The notes: generated by a model from the sequence alone, not told the origin. DNA of 64,000 nt from Rossellomorea arthrocnemi (GCF_904424705.1 NZ_CAJGBF010000014.1:37505-101504); one strand, 5' to 3'. Counted from the first letter of the stretch, positions 8,369-18,220 are shown. Translations and numbers: made by a program.

Positions 8369-9475
8369 ATGAATAAATATTTGCCGATAATGTTAACTGT
8401 ATCACTTATACTGGGAGCCTGTTCCTCTCCCACTGCAACAAAGGAACAGGAAAAAGATGCAACAACTTCTGAACAAGACAAATCAAAGGGAGAAAAGAAC
8501 CCTAAAGAAGACCTGGCGACAGAAAGCAAGGAACAGAGTAAGCCACCTTTTCAACCCTTGGAACCGGCTGAAGATGCTGTGTCGCTGAAGGAAACTCTGT
8601 CTGAAGAAACTCAACCGGATAAAGAGGGGCAGGCAGAAGAAGAAAAGCCTCAACGCACGGTACCTTTTGGTGAGACGCTGGCAAACGGTGTGGATGATCC
8701 ATCAGATGGCCCACTAAAGGACCATCGCCTGGTGACCTACTATGGAACACCCGCGTCGAAACATATGGGGATTCTTGGGAAGTATGAACCGGAAGAGTAC
8801 ATAAAAAAGCTGAAAGAACAAACCCAGATTTATTCCGATCTCGACCCGGATCGTCCTGCTGTACCGACAATTGAGTTGATTACGACGATGGCCCAGAATG
8901 CGCCCGGTCCCGACGGTGATTATGTGCAGATGACGTCAGAGGAAAATATCGAAACGTATGTGAAGCTTGCCGAGAAGCACGATGCTCTGGTCTTGCTTGA
9001 TATTCAGCTTGGAACGGATACGGTCATGAATCAGGTAAAAATGGTTGAAAAGTGGCTTAAGCGTCCGAATGTTCATTTGGCAATCGATACGGAATTCCAC
9101 GTGGCAGAAGGGGAAAAACCCGGTGAGGATCTCGGCGAAGTCGATGGCCGGAAAATCCAGGAGGCGATTGAATATATATCAACGCTTGCGGAAAAAAACA
9201 ACCTGCCGGATAAACTAGTTCTGGTCCACCAATTTACAGGTCCCGTACTGACAAACAAAGATGCGATAGAACCGACTGACAATGTCGAAGTCGCTATTAA
9301 CTTTGATGGTTGGGGAGCTGCCGCAGACAAGCAGGCACTGTACGGCAAGTACGTTCGGGATGAACCGACACAGTATGGCGCCTTCAAGGTGTTCTATGAT
9401 AAAGATATCCCTGTCCTGACCCCTGAAGAAGTGTTGAAATTGGACCCTAGTCCAGCGGTCATCAACTATCAATAA
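8369..9475 (+). CDS. lipoprotein of unknown function
   Basis: A 368-residue secreted lipoprotein. It has a short Lys-bearing N-region, a hydrophobic core and lipobox LGAC with Cys at about 18. A Glu/Lys/Ser/Thr-rich linker (about 20-105) probably crosses the wall. A globular domain of about 250 residues follows, beginning HRLVTYYGTPASKHMG. It contains alternating beta-strand and helix patterns (LVLLDIQLGTD, LAIDTEFHV, LVLVHQFTGP, VEVAINFDGWG) that suggest a TIM-barrel-like fold, possibly glycosidase-related. I do not recognise a named family. The start is ATG 8369 because the ATG at 8357 touches the AAGG site. It stands alone between terminators. Confidence 0.75.
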   Translation: MNKYLPIMLTVSLILGACSSPTATKEQEKDATTSEQDKSKGEKNPKEDLATESKEQSKPPFQPLEPAEDAVSLKETLSEETQPDKEGQAEEEKPQRTVPFGETLANGVDDPSDGPLKDHRLVTYYGTPASKHMGILGKYEPEEYIKKLKEQTQIYSDLDPDRPAVPTIELITTMAQNAPGPDGDYVQMTSEENIETYVKLAEKHDALVLLDIQLGTDTVMNQVKMVEKWLKRPNVHLAIDTEFHVAEGEKPGEDLGEVDGRKIQEAIEYISTLAEKNNLPDKLVLVHQFTGPVLTNKDAIEPTDNVEVAINFDGWGAAADKQALYGKYVRDEPTQYGAFKVFYDKDIPVLTPEEVLKLDPSPAVINYQ

Positions 9476-9505
9476 CGTCATATATATTTTTAGCATGCAC
9501 CAACA

Positions 9506-9547
9506 AAAGCAAGGACCTCCCCTCTCAACGGGAAGTCCTTGCTTTTT
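9506..9547. terminator. bidirectional terminator (lipoprotein gene and motS)
   Basis: AAAGCAAGGAC (9506-9516) pairs with GTCCTTGCTTT (9535-9545), with T/A runs on both sides. It sits between the convergent lipoprotein gene and motS. Confidence 0.85.
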
Positions 9548-10280
9548 ATCTTTCCTCATATGCAGGATCGGTGATGATCACTTCAACCCGCCTGTTTTTC
9601 TGAAGATTTTCCCCGGTATTATTTGGGGCGATCGGGCGTGTATCTCCATATCCGACGGCGATGAATCGTTTTGGATCCAGATTTTCGGTTCGAATCAAGT
9701 AACGCACCACACTGCTTGCCCTCGCTGATGAGAGTTCCCAGTTTGATGGGAAACGATAGGTATTGATCGGGCGGTTATCTGTATGCCCCTCCACCTTCAC
9801 AAAGTTCGGGATCTCTGATAAAAGAACACCGACTTTATTCAAAAACGGATAGGCATCTGGCAGGACCGTTGCTTCGCCTGATGCGAACAATGCCTGTTCC
9901 TGAAGAACAAGTACCACTCCCCGTTCAGTTCTGTTAGCTACAACGGCGTCACTCAATTTGTTCTCTTTCAAATAACTCTGGATATTTGCCAATAACGAGT
10001 TTAAATCTTGATCTTCCCCATCTCCCTGAGGTTTTGAATCCTCGGATTCCATTTCTGGTTCTGCCGACGGATTATCAAAAGGGATGACAGAAGGATAAAA
10101 CTCGAGAATCTGCCGCTGCTGAAAGGAATCAGCAATGGTCCTGAATTTCACAATATCGATTTGTGACATAGAGAATAATAGAATAAAGAATACGAGAATA
10201 AGAGTAATGAGATCAGAAAACGTAACCATCCATTTTGGTGCCCCCTGAGGCTGGGATACCGGCCTTCGTCTACGCTTCAT
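9546..10280 (-). CDS. motS: flagellar stator subunit MotS (MotB family)
   Basis: Forms the MotP4-MotS2-type stator that couples ion influx, sodium in characterised Bacillus MotPS, to flagellar rotation. The 244-residue protein has one N-terminal transmembrane helix whose critical Asp is in [10 protein letters not shown] (about 22). A charged periplasm-facing linker follows, then an OmpA-like peptidoglycan-binding domain (VEGHTDNRP, about 165; NWELSSARA). The start is ATG 10280, overlapping the end of motP by 11 bases. The longer open frame would run further into motP. Synteny motP-motS next to ccpA is typical of Bacillus. Sodium use is inferred from the family. Confidence 0.93.
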   Translation of the reverse strand: MKRRRRPVSQPQGAPKWMVTFSDLITLILVFFILLFSMSQIDIVKFRTIADSFQQRQILEFYPSVIPFDNPSAEPEMESEDSKPQGDGEDQDLNSLLANIQSYLKENKLSDAVVANRTERGVVLVLQEQALFASGEATVLPDAYPFLNKVGVLLSEIPNFVKVEGHTDNRPINTYRFPSNWELSSARASSVVRYLIRTENLDPKRFIAVGYGDTRPIAPNNTGENLQKNRRVEVIITDPAYEER

Positions 10281-11085
10281 CTGAAGAAGTCCCAACTTGT
10301 TCCCTGACTGAATACATCTGCAATTCCTCATTAGATAAAAACACTCTTAATTTCTCTTCTAATATTTTCGGATTTTGACCGGATTGTACCCCGATGACAC
10401 CTTCAATCACGATTTGTTTCATGAACACTTCTTTCTCTGTTTTCATCGCAAGCTTGGATGCCATGGGCAAAAAAACAAGGTTTGCAAGTAAGGATCCGTA
10501 CAGGGTCGTAAGTAAGGCGATCGCCATATTAGGACCCAATGAAGCTGGATCATTTAGATTTTTTAACATCAAAACGAGGCCGATCAGCGTACCGATCATC
10601 CCCCAGGCAGGTGCATACTCCCCTGCCTTATCCAATAAGCTTTTATTTTTGCGGTGCCGTTCTTCTAACGCGATGATTTCAGCATTCATAATATCGACGA
10701 TTACGTCCTGCTCGATTCCATCGACAGCGAGCAGCACCCCTTTTCGGATAAAAGGATCCTCAACCGCTTCCACTTCTGCCTCCAGTGAGAGAAGTCCTTC
10801 ACGCCTTGCTTTTTCTGACAATGTCACAAACGTACGGATCAGATGGTGAAGATCATATTCCACATCACGAAAGGATTCTTTCATCACTTTCCCAAGCTGT
10901 TTCAATTCCCTGATCGAAAAGCTGACCAGCATGGCCGCAATCAATCCGCCGATGACAACAAGCATGGACGGAAGATCGATGAAGGAACTGAATCCGGTCA
11001 CTCCGGCATTCGAAATAATGGCGAATGCAACAAATAGGAATCCGACTGCAACCCCGATTGGTGTAAGAACATCAAGCTTTTTCAT
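10270..11085 (-). CDS. motP: flagellar stator subunit MotP (MotA family)
   Basis: A 271-residue MotA/TolQ/ExbB-type membrane protein with four hydrophobic segments (about 5-25, 33-53, 150-170, 185-205). The large cytoplasmic loop lies between helices 2 and 3. It partners MotS in a stator that drives the flagellar motor. GGGAGAG precedes the ATG. It lies 60 bp after ccpA, and in B. subtilis ccpA and motPS are partly cotranscribed; a weak bulged hairpin in between may attenuate. Translation is coupled to motS by overlap. Confidence 0.94.
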   Translation of the reverse strand: MKKLDVLTPIGVAVGFLFVAFAIISNAGVTGFSSFIDLPSMLVVIGGLIAAMLVSFSIRELKQLGKVMKESFRDVEYDLHHLIRTFVTLSEKARREGLLSLEAEVEAVEDPFIRKGVLLAVDGIEQDVIVDIMNAEIIALEERHRKNKSLLDKAGEYAPAWGMIGTLIGLVLMLKNLNDPASLGPNMAIALLTTLYGSLLANLVFLPMASKLAMKTEKEVFMKQIVIEGVIGVQSGQNPKILEEKLRVFLSNEELQMYSVREQVGTSSDEA

Positions 11086-11103
11086 TTTGACTCTCCCTAC
11101 AAA

Positions 11104-11148
11104 AAGAAGTTCTGTTTGTCTTTATCATTTATATCGACAAACTTCTTA
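11104..11148 (-). terminator. weak hairpin between ccpA and motP
   Basis: On the minus strand AGAAGTTTGTC can pair with GACAAAC and ACTTCT across a short bulge, followed by TTTTT. It overlaps the last ccpA codons and may allow read-through into motPS. Confidence 0.4.
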
Positions 11149-12144
11149 TTTTGTTGAGTTGCGGTATTCAAGTCGATGGGGAAGAACGACCGTCGATTCT
11201 TCAACTGTCTCTTTGTTCATGTATTTCGTCAATAATCTCATGGCCACTGCTCCGATATCGTATAAAGGCTGGACAACGGAAGTTAACTGAGGTCTGACCA
11301 TAAGGGCCAGTCTTGTGTTATCAAAACTGATGACTTCCACTTCTTCCGGGATGGAGACGTTTTGGTCCTGAGCACCGTGGACGACACCAAGGGCTGTTTC
11401 ATCATTCCCGACGAAGATGGCTGTCGGCTTGTCCGAAAGCTCAGAGAACTTTTGCCACGCCTCCAGTCCTGAATCATACGTATATTCGCCTTCTACGACC
11501 AGATCATCGCTGTATTCAACGCCTGCTTTGGCCAGTGCTTCTCTGTACCCTTCAAGTTTAAACTTCATATTGATCGTATCGTGGAAAGGACCGCTTACGA
11601 AACCGATGCGCTTGTGTCCTTTCTCAAGCAGTTCGGAAACTGCGTCAAATGACGCCGCCTTATAATCGATATTCACGGAAGGAATCTTGTTCGTATCTTC
11701 GACTGCACCAGCCAGTACGATCGGAACGGGAGAACGCTCGAACTCCTGCACATGCTCTTCTGAAATATGGCCACCAAGGAACAGGATGCCATCCACTTGT
11801 TTCCCAAGCATTGTATTCAACAGATGAAGCTCCTTCTCGGCATTCTGATCCGAGTTACTTAAAATGATATTGTATTTATACATCGTGGCAATATCTTCAA
11901 TCCCACGTGCGAGTTCTGCATAGAAAATATTTGAAATATCAGGGATGATAACGCCGACTGTCGTTGTTTTCTTACTGGCAAGCCCTCTTGCTACAGCATT
12001 CGGACGATAACCGAGACGATCGATGACCTCCACTACCTTCTTTCTTGTTGCGGGCTTAACATTTGGATTTCCGTTGACCACACGGGAAACTGTGGCCATA
12101 GATACATTAGCTTCTCTTGCTACATCATATATTGTCACGTTCAT
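11146..12144 (-). CDS. ccpA: catabolite control protein A
   Basis: LacI/GalR-family global regulator of carbon metabolism, 332 residues. With HPr-Ser46-P it binds cre sites. The N-terminal helix-turn-helix [20 protein letters not shown] and the hinge helix ([16 protein letters not shown]) lead into the periplasmic-binding-protein-like core. The length and the N-terminus (MNVTIYDVA) match CcpA closely. GAAGGAG precedes the ATG. Cre-like sites are visible in this window before acuA (5463), before the pullulanase gene (40807) and in the hydroxybutyrate operon leader (57827). It lies upstream of motPS and downstream of aroA on the same strand, separated by aroA's terminator and a 390-bp gap. Confidence 0.96.
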   Translation of the reverse strand: MNVTIYDVAREANVSMATVSRVVNGNPNVKPATRKKVVEVIDRLGYRPNAVARGLASKKTTTVGVIIPDISNIFYAELARGIEDIATMYKYNIILSNSDQNAEKELHLLNTMLGKQVDGILFLGGHISEEHVQEFERSPVPIVLAGAVEDTNKIPSVNIDYKAASFDAVSELLEKGHKRIGFVSGPFHDTINMKFKLEGYREALAKAGVEYSDDLVVEGEYTYDSGLEAWQKFSELSDKPTAIFVGNDETALGVVHGAQDQNVSIPEEVEVISFDNTRLALMVRPQLTSVVQPLYDIGAVAMRLLTKYMNKETVEESTVVLPHRLEYRNSTK

Positions 12145-12414
12145 AGCTTACACTCCTTCACTCTTCTACTCATTTACCTTATTCTACACCAAATAAACCT
12201 AAAGAAAAAAGCGATTACAATAGTTTGTTAAAAAATGCACATATTTATGTTCAAATTAGTGTTGATATTGGTTATTTATCTGCAATTATGTAGATTATCA
12301 TACGATAGTCTTGATATTCCTGCAATTCGTCAGCTTTTATTTGTGCAAAAAGATTATTATAGCATATTGGTTTGGAAGTGGGGTGTTTCTTTTTATGGGG
12401 ATAGGAAAAGTAAA

Positions 12415-12470
12415 ATGAGCCTTCGCTGATAAAATACAATTTTCGCTGATATATTTTATGCTGATATCCG
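12415..12470. repeat. short array of GCTGATA repeats
   Basis: TTCGCTGATA at 12422 and 12442 (period 20) and a degenerate TATGCTGATA at 12457 (15 further). It lies in the otherwise empty 12145-12511 gap upstream of ccpA; I see no gene there. Confidence 0.6.
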
Positions 12471-12510
12471 TACCATCCTGCATACGAGGCACTTTCATCC
12501 CATCAATCAA

Positions 12511-12547
12511 AAAGGGCTGAATCCCTCAAAAAAGGATTCAGCCCTTC
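12511..12547 (-). terminator. terminator of aroA
   Basis: 13-bp arms AAGGGCTGAATCC (12512-12524) and GGATTCAGCCCTT (12534-12546), directly after the aroA stop on the minus strand. Confidence 0.9.
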
Positions 12548-12553
12548 ATACCA

Positions 12554-13630
12554 TTATACTTCTATCGTTCTGCCTTTTAACAGTTCCTTGTAGAAATGAT
12601 CAAATTGATCAAGGTCCATTTGCTGAGCGGAGTCGGATAAGGCGACGGCAGGATCTGGATGAACCTCGGCCATGACCCCATCTGCCCCGATGGCAAGTGC
12701 TGCTTTGGCTGTTGGAAGCAATAGATCTCTGCGTCCAGTAGAGTGTGTTACATCCACGAATACCGGGAGATGCGTCTCTTGCTTAAGAATTGGCACCGCT
12801 GAAATGTCCAATGTGTTTCTTGTTGCTTTCTCGTACGTACGGATTCCACGCTCACAAAGGATGATGTCTCCGTTCCCTTGTGAAATGATGTATTCAGCAG
12901 CATTGATGAATTCATCAATCGTTGCGGCTAAACCACGTTTAAGCAGTACGGGCTTTTTCACAGCTCCGGCAGCTTTCAACAATTCAAAGTTTTGCATATT
13001 TCTTGCACCGATCTGGATTACGTCAATGTATTCCAATGCCGGTTCGATATCGGCGGGATTGACGATTTCACTGACGACAGCCAGGCCATATTCATCCGCC
13101 ACTTTTTTAAGAATTTTTAATCCTTCAATGCCTAGCCCCTGAAAGTCATAAGGTGACGTTCTCGGCTTGAACGCTCCGCCCCGAAGTAATTTCAATCCTT
13201 TAGCTTTAACAGCTTTCGCAACTTCAGCCACTTGCTCGTATGATTCAACGGCGCATGGACCGAAGACGAAATGAGGTTTTCCATCTCCAATGGCTTCTCC
13301 ATTAATATTGACAATCGTGTCCTCCGGTTTCTTTTTACGTGAAACCAATAGTGCTTTACGGTGATCGTCTTTTTGAAGCTCTAAACCGGCTTTGAAGATT
13401 TCTTTAAAAATATGTTCAATGGTCGAATGTTCAAAAGGACCATTATTATTTTCTTTAATCAGATCAAGCATCCCTCGTTCACGAACAGGATCATAGCGGT
13501 ATACTCCTTGAGTCTCCTTGACACGCCCGATTTCCTGAACTAGTTTAGCACGTTCATTAATGGTGTCTAATAGTTTTAAGTTCATCTCGTCTACTTGTTT
13601 TCGTAATTGATCGAGCTCTTGATTACTCAC
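12554..13630 (-). CDS. aroA: bifunctional chorismate mutase / DAHP synthase
   Basis: Catalyses the first step of the shikimate pathway (phosphoenolpyruvate + erythrose-4-phosphate to DAHP). The fused AroQ-type chorismate mutase domain mediates feedback by chorismate and prephenate. The mutase domain is about residues 1-85 ([23 protein letters not shown]). The DAHP synthase domain is about 100-358 ([35 protein letters not shown]). At 358 residues it matches the Bacillus AroA(Q) form. GAAAGGGTGC precedes the start. It lies between ccpA and a divergent FtsA-like gene. Confidence 0.96.
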   Translation of the reverse strand: MSNQELDQLRKQVDEMNLKLLDTINERAKLVQEIGRVKETQGVYRYDPVRERGMLDLIKENNNGPFEHSTIEHIFKEIFKAGLELQKDDHRKALLVSRKKKPEDTIVNINGEAIGDGKPHFVFGPCAVESYEQVAEVAKAVKAKGLKLLRGGAFKPRTSPYDFQGLGIEGLKILKKVADEYGLAVVSEIVNPADIEPALEYIDVIQIGARNMQNFELLKAAGAVKKPVLLKRGLAATIDEFINAAEYIISQGNGDIILCERGIRTYEKATRNTLDISAVPILKQETHLPVFVDVTHSTGRRDLLLPTAKAALAIGADGVMAEVHPDPAVALSDSAQQMDLDQFDHFYKELLKGRTIEV

Positions 13631-13835
13631 AATACAGCACCCTTTCTTTTTTTATCCTGTTCATACGTAAAAACTGTTATAGTTTTAAGAAAGTATGATA
13701 CATTTTTGATATTGAAACTTATTATAATAGAACACATCTAAAATGTCACGATAAAATTCTTTATTAATTAGACGCTTTTAAGCACTAAAGTATTTTAGTA
13801 TTGTATGAGACTAGGTTAAAGTGGGTGAACACAAA

Positions 13836-15992
13836 GTGAAAAATAACCAAAAAATCTTTGCATTAGATATCGGAACCAGGTCGGTTGTCGGTATTATTTT
13901 GGAAGAAATAGACGGAATATTTCAAGTTTCAGATATCTTGATAGAAGAACATAAGAAGAGAGCCATGCTTGATGGGCAGATTCATGACGTTCCTGCCGTT
14001 GCGGAAGTCATCTCCTCTATCAAGGTGAAATTGGAAACAAAACACGGCCCTCTTCACAAAGTGTGCGTCGCAGCAGCAGGAAGGGCTCTTAAAACAGAGA
14101 CCGCGCTTTCCACTTCTATTATTAAGGGAAAACCCCTTCTACAGAAAAATGACATTCTCCACCTGGAATTGAGCGCAGTTCAGCAAGCGCAGGCAATGGC
14201 AGCAGAAAGTGAGAACAGTTCGAAAGATTATCATTATTATTGTGTTGGCTACTCCGTTCTTTTTTACCGGTTGGATGGTGAGGAGATCGGTAGTCTGATC
14301 GATCAGCAGGGGGAAGAAGCAAGTGTCGAAATCATTGCCACCTTCCTTCCCCGCGTCGTCGTGGAGTCCCTGATTGCTGCACTTACCCGTGCGGAACTTG
14401 AGATGGAAGCCCTGACGCTTGAACCCATCGCTGCGATTAACGTTCTCATTCCTGAGTCTATGCGGCGTCTGAACGTTGCACTGGTAGATATCGGAGCTGG
14501 AACGTCCGATATCGCCATTACCAATATCGGTACGGTCATTGCTTATGGAATGGTTCCAACAGCAGGGGACGAAATAACAGAAGCCATCAGTCATGAATTC
14601 TTACTGGATTTCCCTTTAGCCGAACAGGCCAAGAGGGGACTTCAATCCTCAGGGGAGATGACGGTAACCGATATTCTCGGGTTCGAAACGAACGTCCCGT
14701 CCCTTGAAGTGATAGAGAAAATCTCTCCTGCTGTGAATCACCTCGCCGGGGAGATTTCAAAAGAAATTCTGCGTCTGAACAATGGGAAGCCACCGCAGGC
14801 CGTCATGCTCGTAGGGGGAGGCAGCCTGACGCCAGGTCTTCCTGTGCAACTGGCTTCTTCCCTTCAGCTGCCTGCAAATCGTGTGGCAGTAAGAGGTGTG
14901 GACGCGATTCAGAATGTCACCGTTTCAGACGAAGTGACGAAAGGTCCGGAGCTTGTCACCCCGATCGGAATCGCCATTGCAGCGAAACAGGCCCCTGTTC
15001 AATATGTGACAGCCTATGTGAATGACCAGCCTGTACGCTTATTCGAAGTGAAGGATCTAACAGTCGGCGACTGCATCCTTGCTGCAGGGCTAAAGCTAAG
15101 CAAATGGCATGGTACACCAGGTAAAGGTTACTTTGTGAGCGTCAATGGACAGGACATCACCTTACCCGGAGGTCACGGTCTGCCGCCACACATTGAAAGA
15201 AACGGGGAGCAGAGCGAACTGGATGAAACCATCCAGAATCATGACAGAATTTCAGTTCAGAAAGGACAGGACGGCTCTTCCCCTCAGGTGACGATTGGGG
15301 ATCTTGTGGATACCTCTTCTAGCAAACAGATTGTCATAGACGGGAACCCTCATCTGGTCACTCCCCTCGTCTTCCGAAACAATCTGCCCGGATCATTGGA
15401 AGAAGTCATCCAGGATCGAGATGTGATTCGAATAGAATTGATCGACACCCTTCTGGACCTGTTAACCCATTTCGGCTATAACGAATGGTTAGAGGGATCC
15501 AGGCCTTATCGAATCTCCATTAATGGAGTGGATACATTCTTCCCGACCTATTGCGGGAAGTTATTCATAAATGGTATGGAAGCCAAGCCATCTGCTAAAG
15601 TCAAGAATGCTGATGTCATTTCTTTCAAACCCGGTATTACTCCAACAGTAAAGGAAATTCTCGCAAAGAAACAGCTCACTTCTGAGTCGGCGATCCGCAT
15701 AACGTTTAACGGTGAAGAAGTGTACCTTAAGAAAGAAAGCAGCAGAATCACCCGGAACAGCCTCAAGCTTGAACGGGATGATCGCTTATTCTCGGGAGAT
15801 TCCATTGTAATAGAGGAGCAGCAAACGGGCTCATTTATTTTTCAGGATTTATTTAATTCAGTGGAAATCAATATGCCCACTCATTCAAACGGAAGCTTTG
15901 TCCTTTTGAAGAATGGCGTGGAAACGACTTTTTATGAAGAAATCCAACAAGGTGACGAACTGGAAATCCTCTGGCCGCATGCCTCTCGTTGA
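13836..15992 (+). CDS. FtsA-like ASKHA ATPase with long C-terminal extension
   Basis: A 718-residue protein. The N-terminal ~370 residues have the FtsA/PilM actin-like fold: phosphate-1 loop ALDIGTRSVVGI, phosphate-2 loop VDIGAGTSDIAI and adenosine loop MLVGGGSLTPGL, with an SHS2-type insertion between them. The C-terminal ~340 residues are not found in normal FtsA (about 420-440 aa). They contain repeated short beta-rich modules (FVSVNGQDITLPG, YRISINGVDTFFP, IRITFNGEEVYLK) resembling small ubiquitin-like or SLBB-like folds. No membrane helix or FtsZ-binding tail is evident. GTG 13836 has GTGGGTG at workable spacing, so I prefer it to GTG 13821. A role in division or envelope assembly is inference. 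Confidence 0.8.
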   Translation: MKNNQKIFALDIGTRSVVGIILEEIDGIFQVSDILIEEHKKRAMLDGQIHDVPAVAEVISSIKVKLETKHGPLHKVCVAAAGRALKTETALSTSIIKGKPLLQKNDILHLELSAVQQAQAMAAESENSSKDYHYYCVGYSVLFYRLDGEEIGSLIDQQGEEASVEIIATFLPRVVVESLIAALTRAELEMEALTLEPIAAINVLIPESMRRLNVALVDIGAGTSDIAITNIGTVIAYGMVPTAGDEITEAISHEFLLDFPLAEQAKRGLQSSGEMTVTDILGFETNVPSLEVIEKISPAVNHLAGEISKEILRLNNGKPPQAVMLVGGGSLTPGLPVQLASSLQLPANRVAVRGVDAIQNVTVSDEVTKGPELVTPIGIAIAAKQAPVQYVTAYVNDQPVRLFEVKDLTVGDCILAAGLKLSKWHGTPGKGYFVSVNGQDITLPGGHGLPPHIERNGEQSELDETIQNHDRISVQKGQDGSSPQVTIGDLVDTSSSKQIVIDGNPHLVTPLVFRNNLPGSLEEVIQDRDVIRIELIDTLLDLLTHFGYNEWLEGSRPYRISINGVDTFFPTYCGKLFINGMEAKPSAKVKNADVISFKPGITPTVKEILAKKQLTSESAIRITFNGEEVYLKKESSRITRNSLKLERDDRLFSGDSIVIEEQQTGSFIFQDLFNSVEINMPTHSNGSFVLLKNGVETTFYEEIQQGDELEILWPHASR

Positions 15993-16007
15993 TGAGTTAC
16001 AGACAAC

Positions 16008-16039
16008 CAAAAAAACTGGCAATTACGCCAGTTTTTTTA
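16008..16039 (+). terminator. terminator of the FtsA-like gene
   Basis: AAAAACTGGC (16011-16020) pairs with GCCAGTTTTT (16027-16036) ahead of a T run. Confidence 0.9.
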
Positions 16040-16591
16040 TTATGATCCAACTTGACCCGGGATTCCGCTCTTACGGTTGGTTGGATGAATAATGTGGTCC
16101 TGAGTGGAAGTTGAGCTTGTCACAGGCTGTGATGAAGTGGAGTCGCCGGTTATTTCTTCTCCCGCTTCTTGCACTTTGCCTCCAATACCTTTTAACTCTT
16201 CTGCCGCTTCTTTCGTAGTGGTAATCATCTCCGAAGAGTCATCTTTTATTTGATTGACTTGATCCATCACATCATCATTCACCTTTTCATATAGGCTCTG
16301 TGCGTCGCTTATGGCTTCCTTCAATACGCTGGACGCTGTTTTCAGACGATCCTGCCAGTCATTTACGACTCCAGAGGGATTCTCTTTCACCTTAGCTACC
16401 ATTCCCATGGTGGAGTCCTTCATGTCTGATGTTCTGGATGAAACATTTTTTCTCGTCGTCTTATCCAGTAGGGCAAGAGCTCCACCTAAAACGGCTCCCA
16501 CCACCATACCTTTTACTAACTTGCCATTCCTTTTACCGTTCATTTTCGTATTATTTCTTGTTCCAGTTTCATAAGGTACAGGCTGTGTCAT
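16040..16591 (-). CDS. YtxH-like general stress protein
   Basis: A 183-residue protein with a Gly/Ala-rich hydrophobic segment near the N-terminus (KGMVVGAVLGGALALLD, about 28-44). Low-complexity charged helices follow, typical of the YtxH / gas-vesicle-like stress family. The exact function is unknown. I use the ATG at 16591 because GGAGG lies just upstream of it; the longer frame would start inside the ribosome site. It is a paralogue of ytxH encoded 600 bp away, and lies downstream of ytxJ on the same strand, separated by a terminator. Confidence 0.75.
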   Translation of the reverse strand: MTQPVPYETGTRNNTKMNGKRNGKLVKGMVVGAVLGGALALLDKTTRKNVSSRTSDMKDSTMGMVAKVKENPSGVVNDWQDRLKTASSVLKEAISDAQSLYEKVNDDVMDQVNQIKDDSSEMITTTKEAAEELKGIGGKVQEAGEEITGDSTSSQPVTSSTSTQDHIIHPTNRKSGIPGQVGS

Positions 16592-16696
16592 GAATCGTTC
16601 CTCCATTTACTTGTTTTTTATTCTTATAAGTTAATTTCCCTGTAAGAAGATTAATAAACGTAAAGGAGAAATTTACAAAGTATTTCCAAAAACAAA

Positions 16697-16727
16697 AATG
16701 GACCCCGACTAAATCAGAGTCCATTCC
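16697..16727 (-). terminator. terminator of ytxJ
   Basis: AATGGAC...GTCCATT inverted repeat, followed on the minus strand by a T-rich stretch, right after the ytxJ stop. Confidence 0.7.
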
Positions 16728-16728
16728 T

Positions 16729-17043
16729 TTATAACTTATTCAATTCGCTTTCGGTAATTTTCCAATGTGACGCATTCCAGCCCGGTTTTCCCTCTATGAA
16801 CAGGAAAGCTTGGGGGGATTCATGTCTGATCCCGTATTTTTCGGCGATATGCTGGGAAAGTTCCCGGGATTCCTGCACCGCTAAATAATAGCCTTCTTCC
16901 TCAGTATTCTTATTCAGGAACGCCTGGTATTCATTAAAGGCATTAGAGCTTACCGGGCATGTGAGGCTATGTTTCATAAAAAAGAAGCGGGGATTCGTTT
17001 CTGAAAGTTGTTCAAACTCCTGGACGGTTTCAATCTTTTTCAT
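16729..17043 (-). CDS. ytxJ: monothiol bacilliredoxin-like protein YtxJ (BrxC)
   Basis: A 104-residue thioredoxin-fold protein with one active-site cysteine in LTCPVS (about residue 29) and the cis-Pro region SPQAFLF. This corresponds to the monothiol TCPVS signature of the BrxC/YtxJ family, which acts on bacillithiol mixed disulfides in the cytoplasm. It is the third member of the ytxG-ytxH-ytxJ stress group, 120 bp after ytxH with a terminator in between. GGAAAGGAAG precedes the start. Confidence 0.9.
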   Translation of the reverse strand: MKKIETVQEFEQLSETNPRFFFMKHSLTCPVSSNAFNEYQAFLNKNTEEEGYYLAVQESRELSQHIAEKYGIRHESPQAFLFIEGKPGWNASHWKITESELNKL

Positions 17044-17119
17044 ATATTCATACTTCCTTTCCTAAAGAGTACGTTCTTTTCTGCCAAGGTTTCCCCTGGC
17101 CCTTTTTACCCAAACAAAA

Positions 17120-17150
17120 AACGGTGAAGTTATCATATCACTTCACCGTC
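17120..17150 (-). terminator. terminator/attenuator between ytxH and ytxJ
   Basis: ACGGTGAAGT (17121-17130) and ACTTCACCGT (17140-17149), followed on the minus strand by TTTTTTG. It could reduce transcription into ytxJ. Confidence 0.85.
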
Positions 17151-17164
17151 CCTGGAATCAATTA

Positions 17165-17653
17165 TTATTGATTGTATGTTTTTTCAGTTTCATCGAACGC
17201 TTTTTTGGTTTCTTCGAGCTTTTGATTCACATCTTCTGTTTCTTCCAAAGCTGTTGTTTCTCCAACTGAGACAGCTTGAAGCTCATCATTTGTTTCTTCC
17301 AGCTCTTTATTATTGGAACGGTATGTTTTCAGCTTCCCAACCACATTGTTGGACTGCTCTTGTACGGATTTTGATAGGGCAGAAGATTTTTCTTTCGCCA
17401 CTGCTGCAAGCTCATTGCTCTTCTCTACAGCTGTATCCTTCCACTGACCTGTCTTTTCTTTTATAACACCAGCCTGCTCATTGAGATCATGACGTAGGTC
17501 TTTACCGGATTTTGGAGCCAGTAGTAAGGCCGCTGCAGCTCCCACGAATCCTCCGATGAGTGTTCCGATCATAAAGTCCTTTGAGTTGATGTTGTTGCTG
17601 TCATTTGTTTGGTTCTGATTTTGATTCTGGTTTTGATTGTACTGTTGAGTCAT
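17165..17653 (-). CDS. ytxH: YtxH general stress protein
   Basis: A 162-residue protein with an Asn/Gln-rich N-terminus (repeated NQ pairs, residues 5-15). It has one hydrophobic segment (FMIGTLIGGFVGAAAALLL, about 28-46) ending in the family signature LAPKSGKDLR. A long acidic/basic helical tail follows. Function unknown; in B. subtilis it belongs to the sigma-B/sigma-H regulated ytxGHJ group. GAGAGGGG precedes the ATG and it starts 18 bp after ytxG. Confidence 0.93.
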   Translation of the reverse strand: MTQQYNQNQNQNQNQTNDSNNINSKDFMIGTLIGGFVGAAAALLLAPKSGKDLRHDLNEQAGVIKEKTGQWKDTAVEKSNELAAVAKEKSSALSKSVQEQSNNVVGKLKTYRSNNKELEETNDELQAVSVGETTALEETEDVNQKLEETKKAFDETEKTYNQ

Positions 17654-17670
17654 GATTAAAATTCCCCTCT

Positions 17671-18192
17671 CTAATTGTTATAAGATCTTGCTCTTTTAAC
17701 TAATTTTTCTCGAGATCGAACTTCTTTGGATGCTTGGTTTGTAACAGCTGCATCAGCAACATCAGGTTGTGTTGGCTGTTTTTCCTGTTTTTGTTTCCAT
17801 TTGTCCTTTAACTCAATAAATGCATTTCCCCATTGAACCACCTGTGAAATCTTCCCCTGGTTGCGCTCCAGTTCAGTAGAAATGGAAGTACTTACCTTCT
17901 TCACCGAGTTATTAAGATTCTGGATGGAATGCCCTACATCTCTTACCGCATAAACAACCGTGTTCAGATCCTCAGATTTCTTCTGGATATCCTCAGCCAA
18001 TAAATTTGTTTTATGTAGTAATTCTGTAGACTCTTTCGTCACTCCTTGAAGCTGGCTCTCAAGTCCTGTCAATGTAGTCGACACACTGTCTAATGTTGTG
18101 CCCAGGGACTTCAAGGTCTTCATTACGCTCATAACCAAAATAAAAAATGCTACCGCTATAACCGCTACGCTCAGATAAAGAATGATTTCCAT
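17671..18192 (-). CDS. ytxG: YtxG, DUF948 membrane protein
   Basis: A 173-residue protein with an N-terminal transmembrane helix ([19 protein letters not shown]) followed by a long coiled-coil region ([20 protein letters not shown]). That is the DUF948 layout, resembling methyl-accepting or phage tape-measure helices. Function unknown. ATG 18192 follows GGAGG. It is the first gene of ytxGHJ, with a sigma-B type promoter directly upstream. Confidence 0.9.
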   Translation of the reverse strand: MEIILYLSVAVIAVAFFILVMSVMKTLKSLGTTLDSVSTTLTGLESQLQGVTKESTELLHKTNLLAEDIQKKSEDLNTVVYAVRDVGHSIQNLNNSVKKVSTSISTELERNQGKISQVVQWGNAFIELKDKWKQKQEKQPTQPDVADAAVTNQASKEVRSREKLVKRARSYNN

Positions 18193-18220
18193 ATGCCACA
18201 CCTCCATGTATAGAAATTCT

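Noticed and set aside
9546..10331. 17-residue N-terminal extension of MotS
   Set aside because: It overlaps motP further and lacks a ribosome site; the family starts at the basic MKRRRRP segment.
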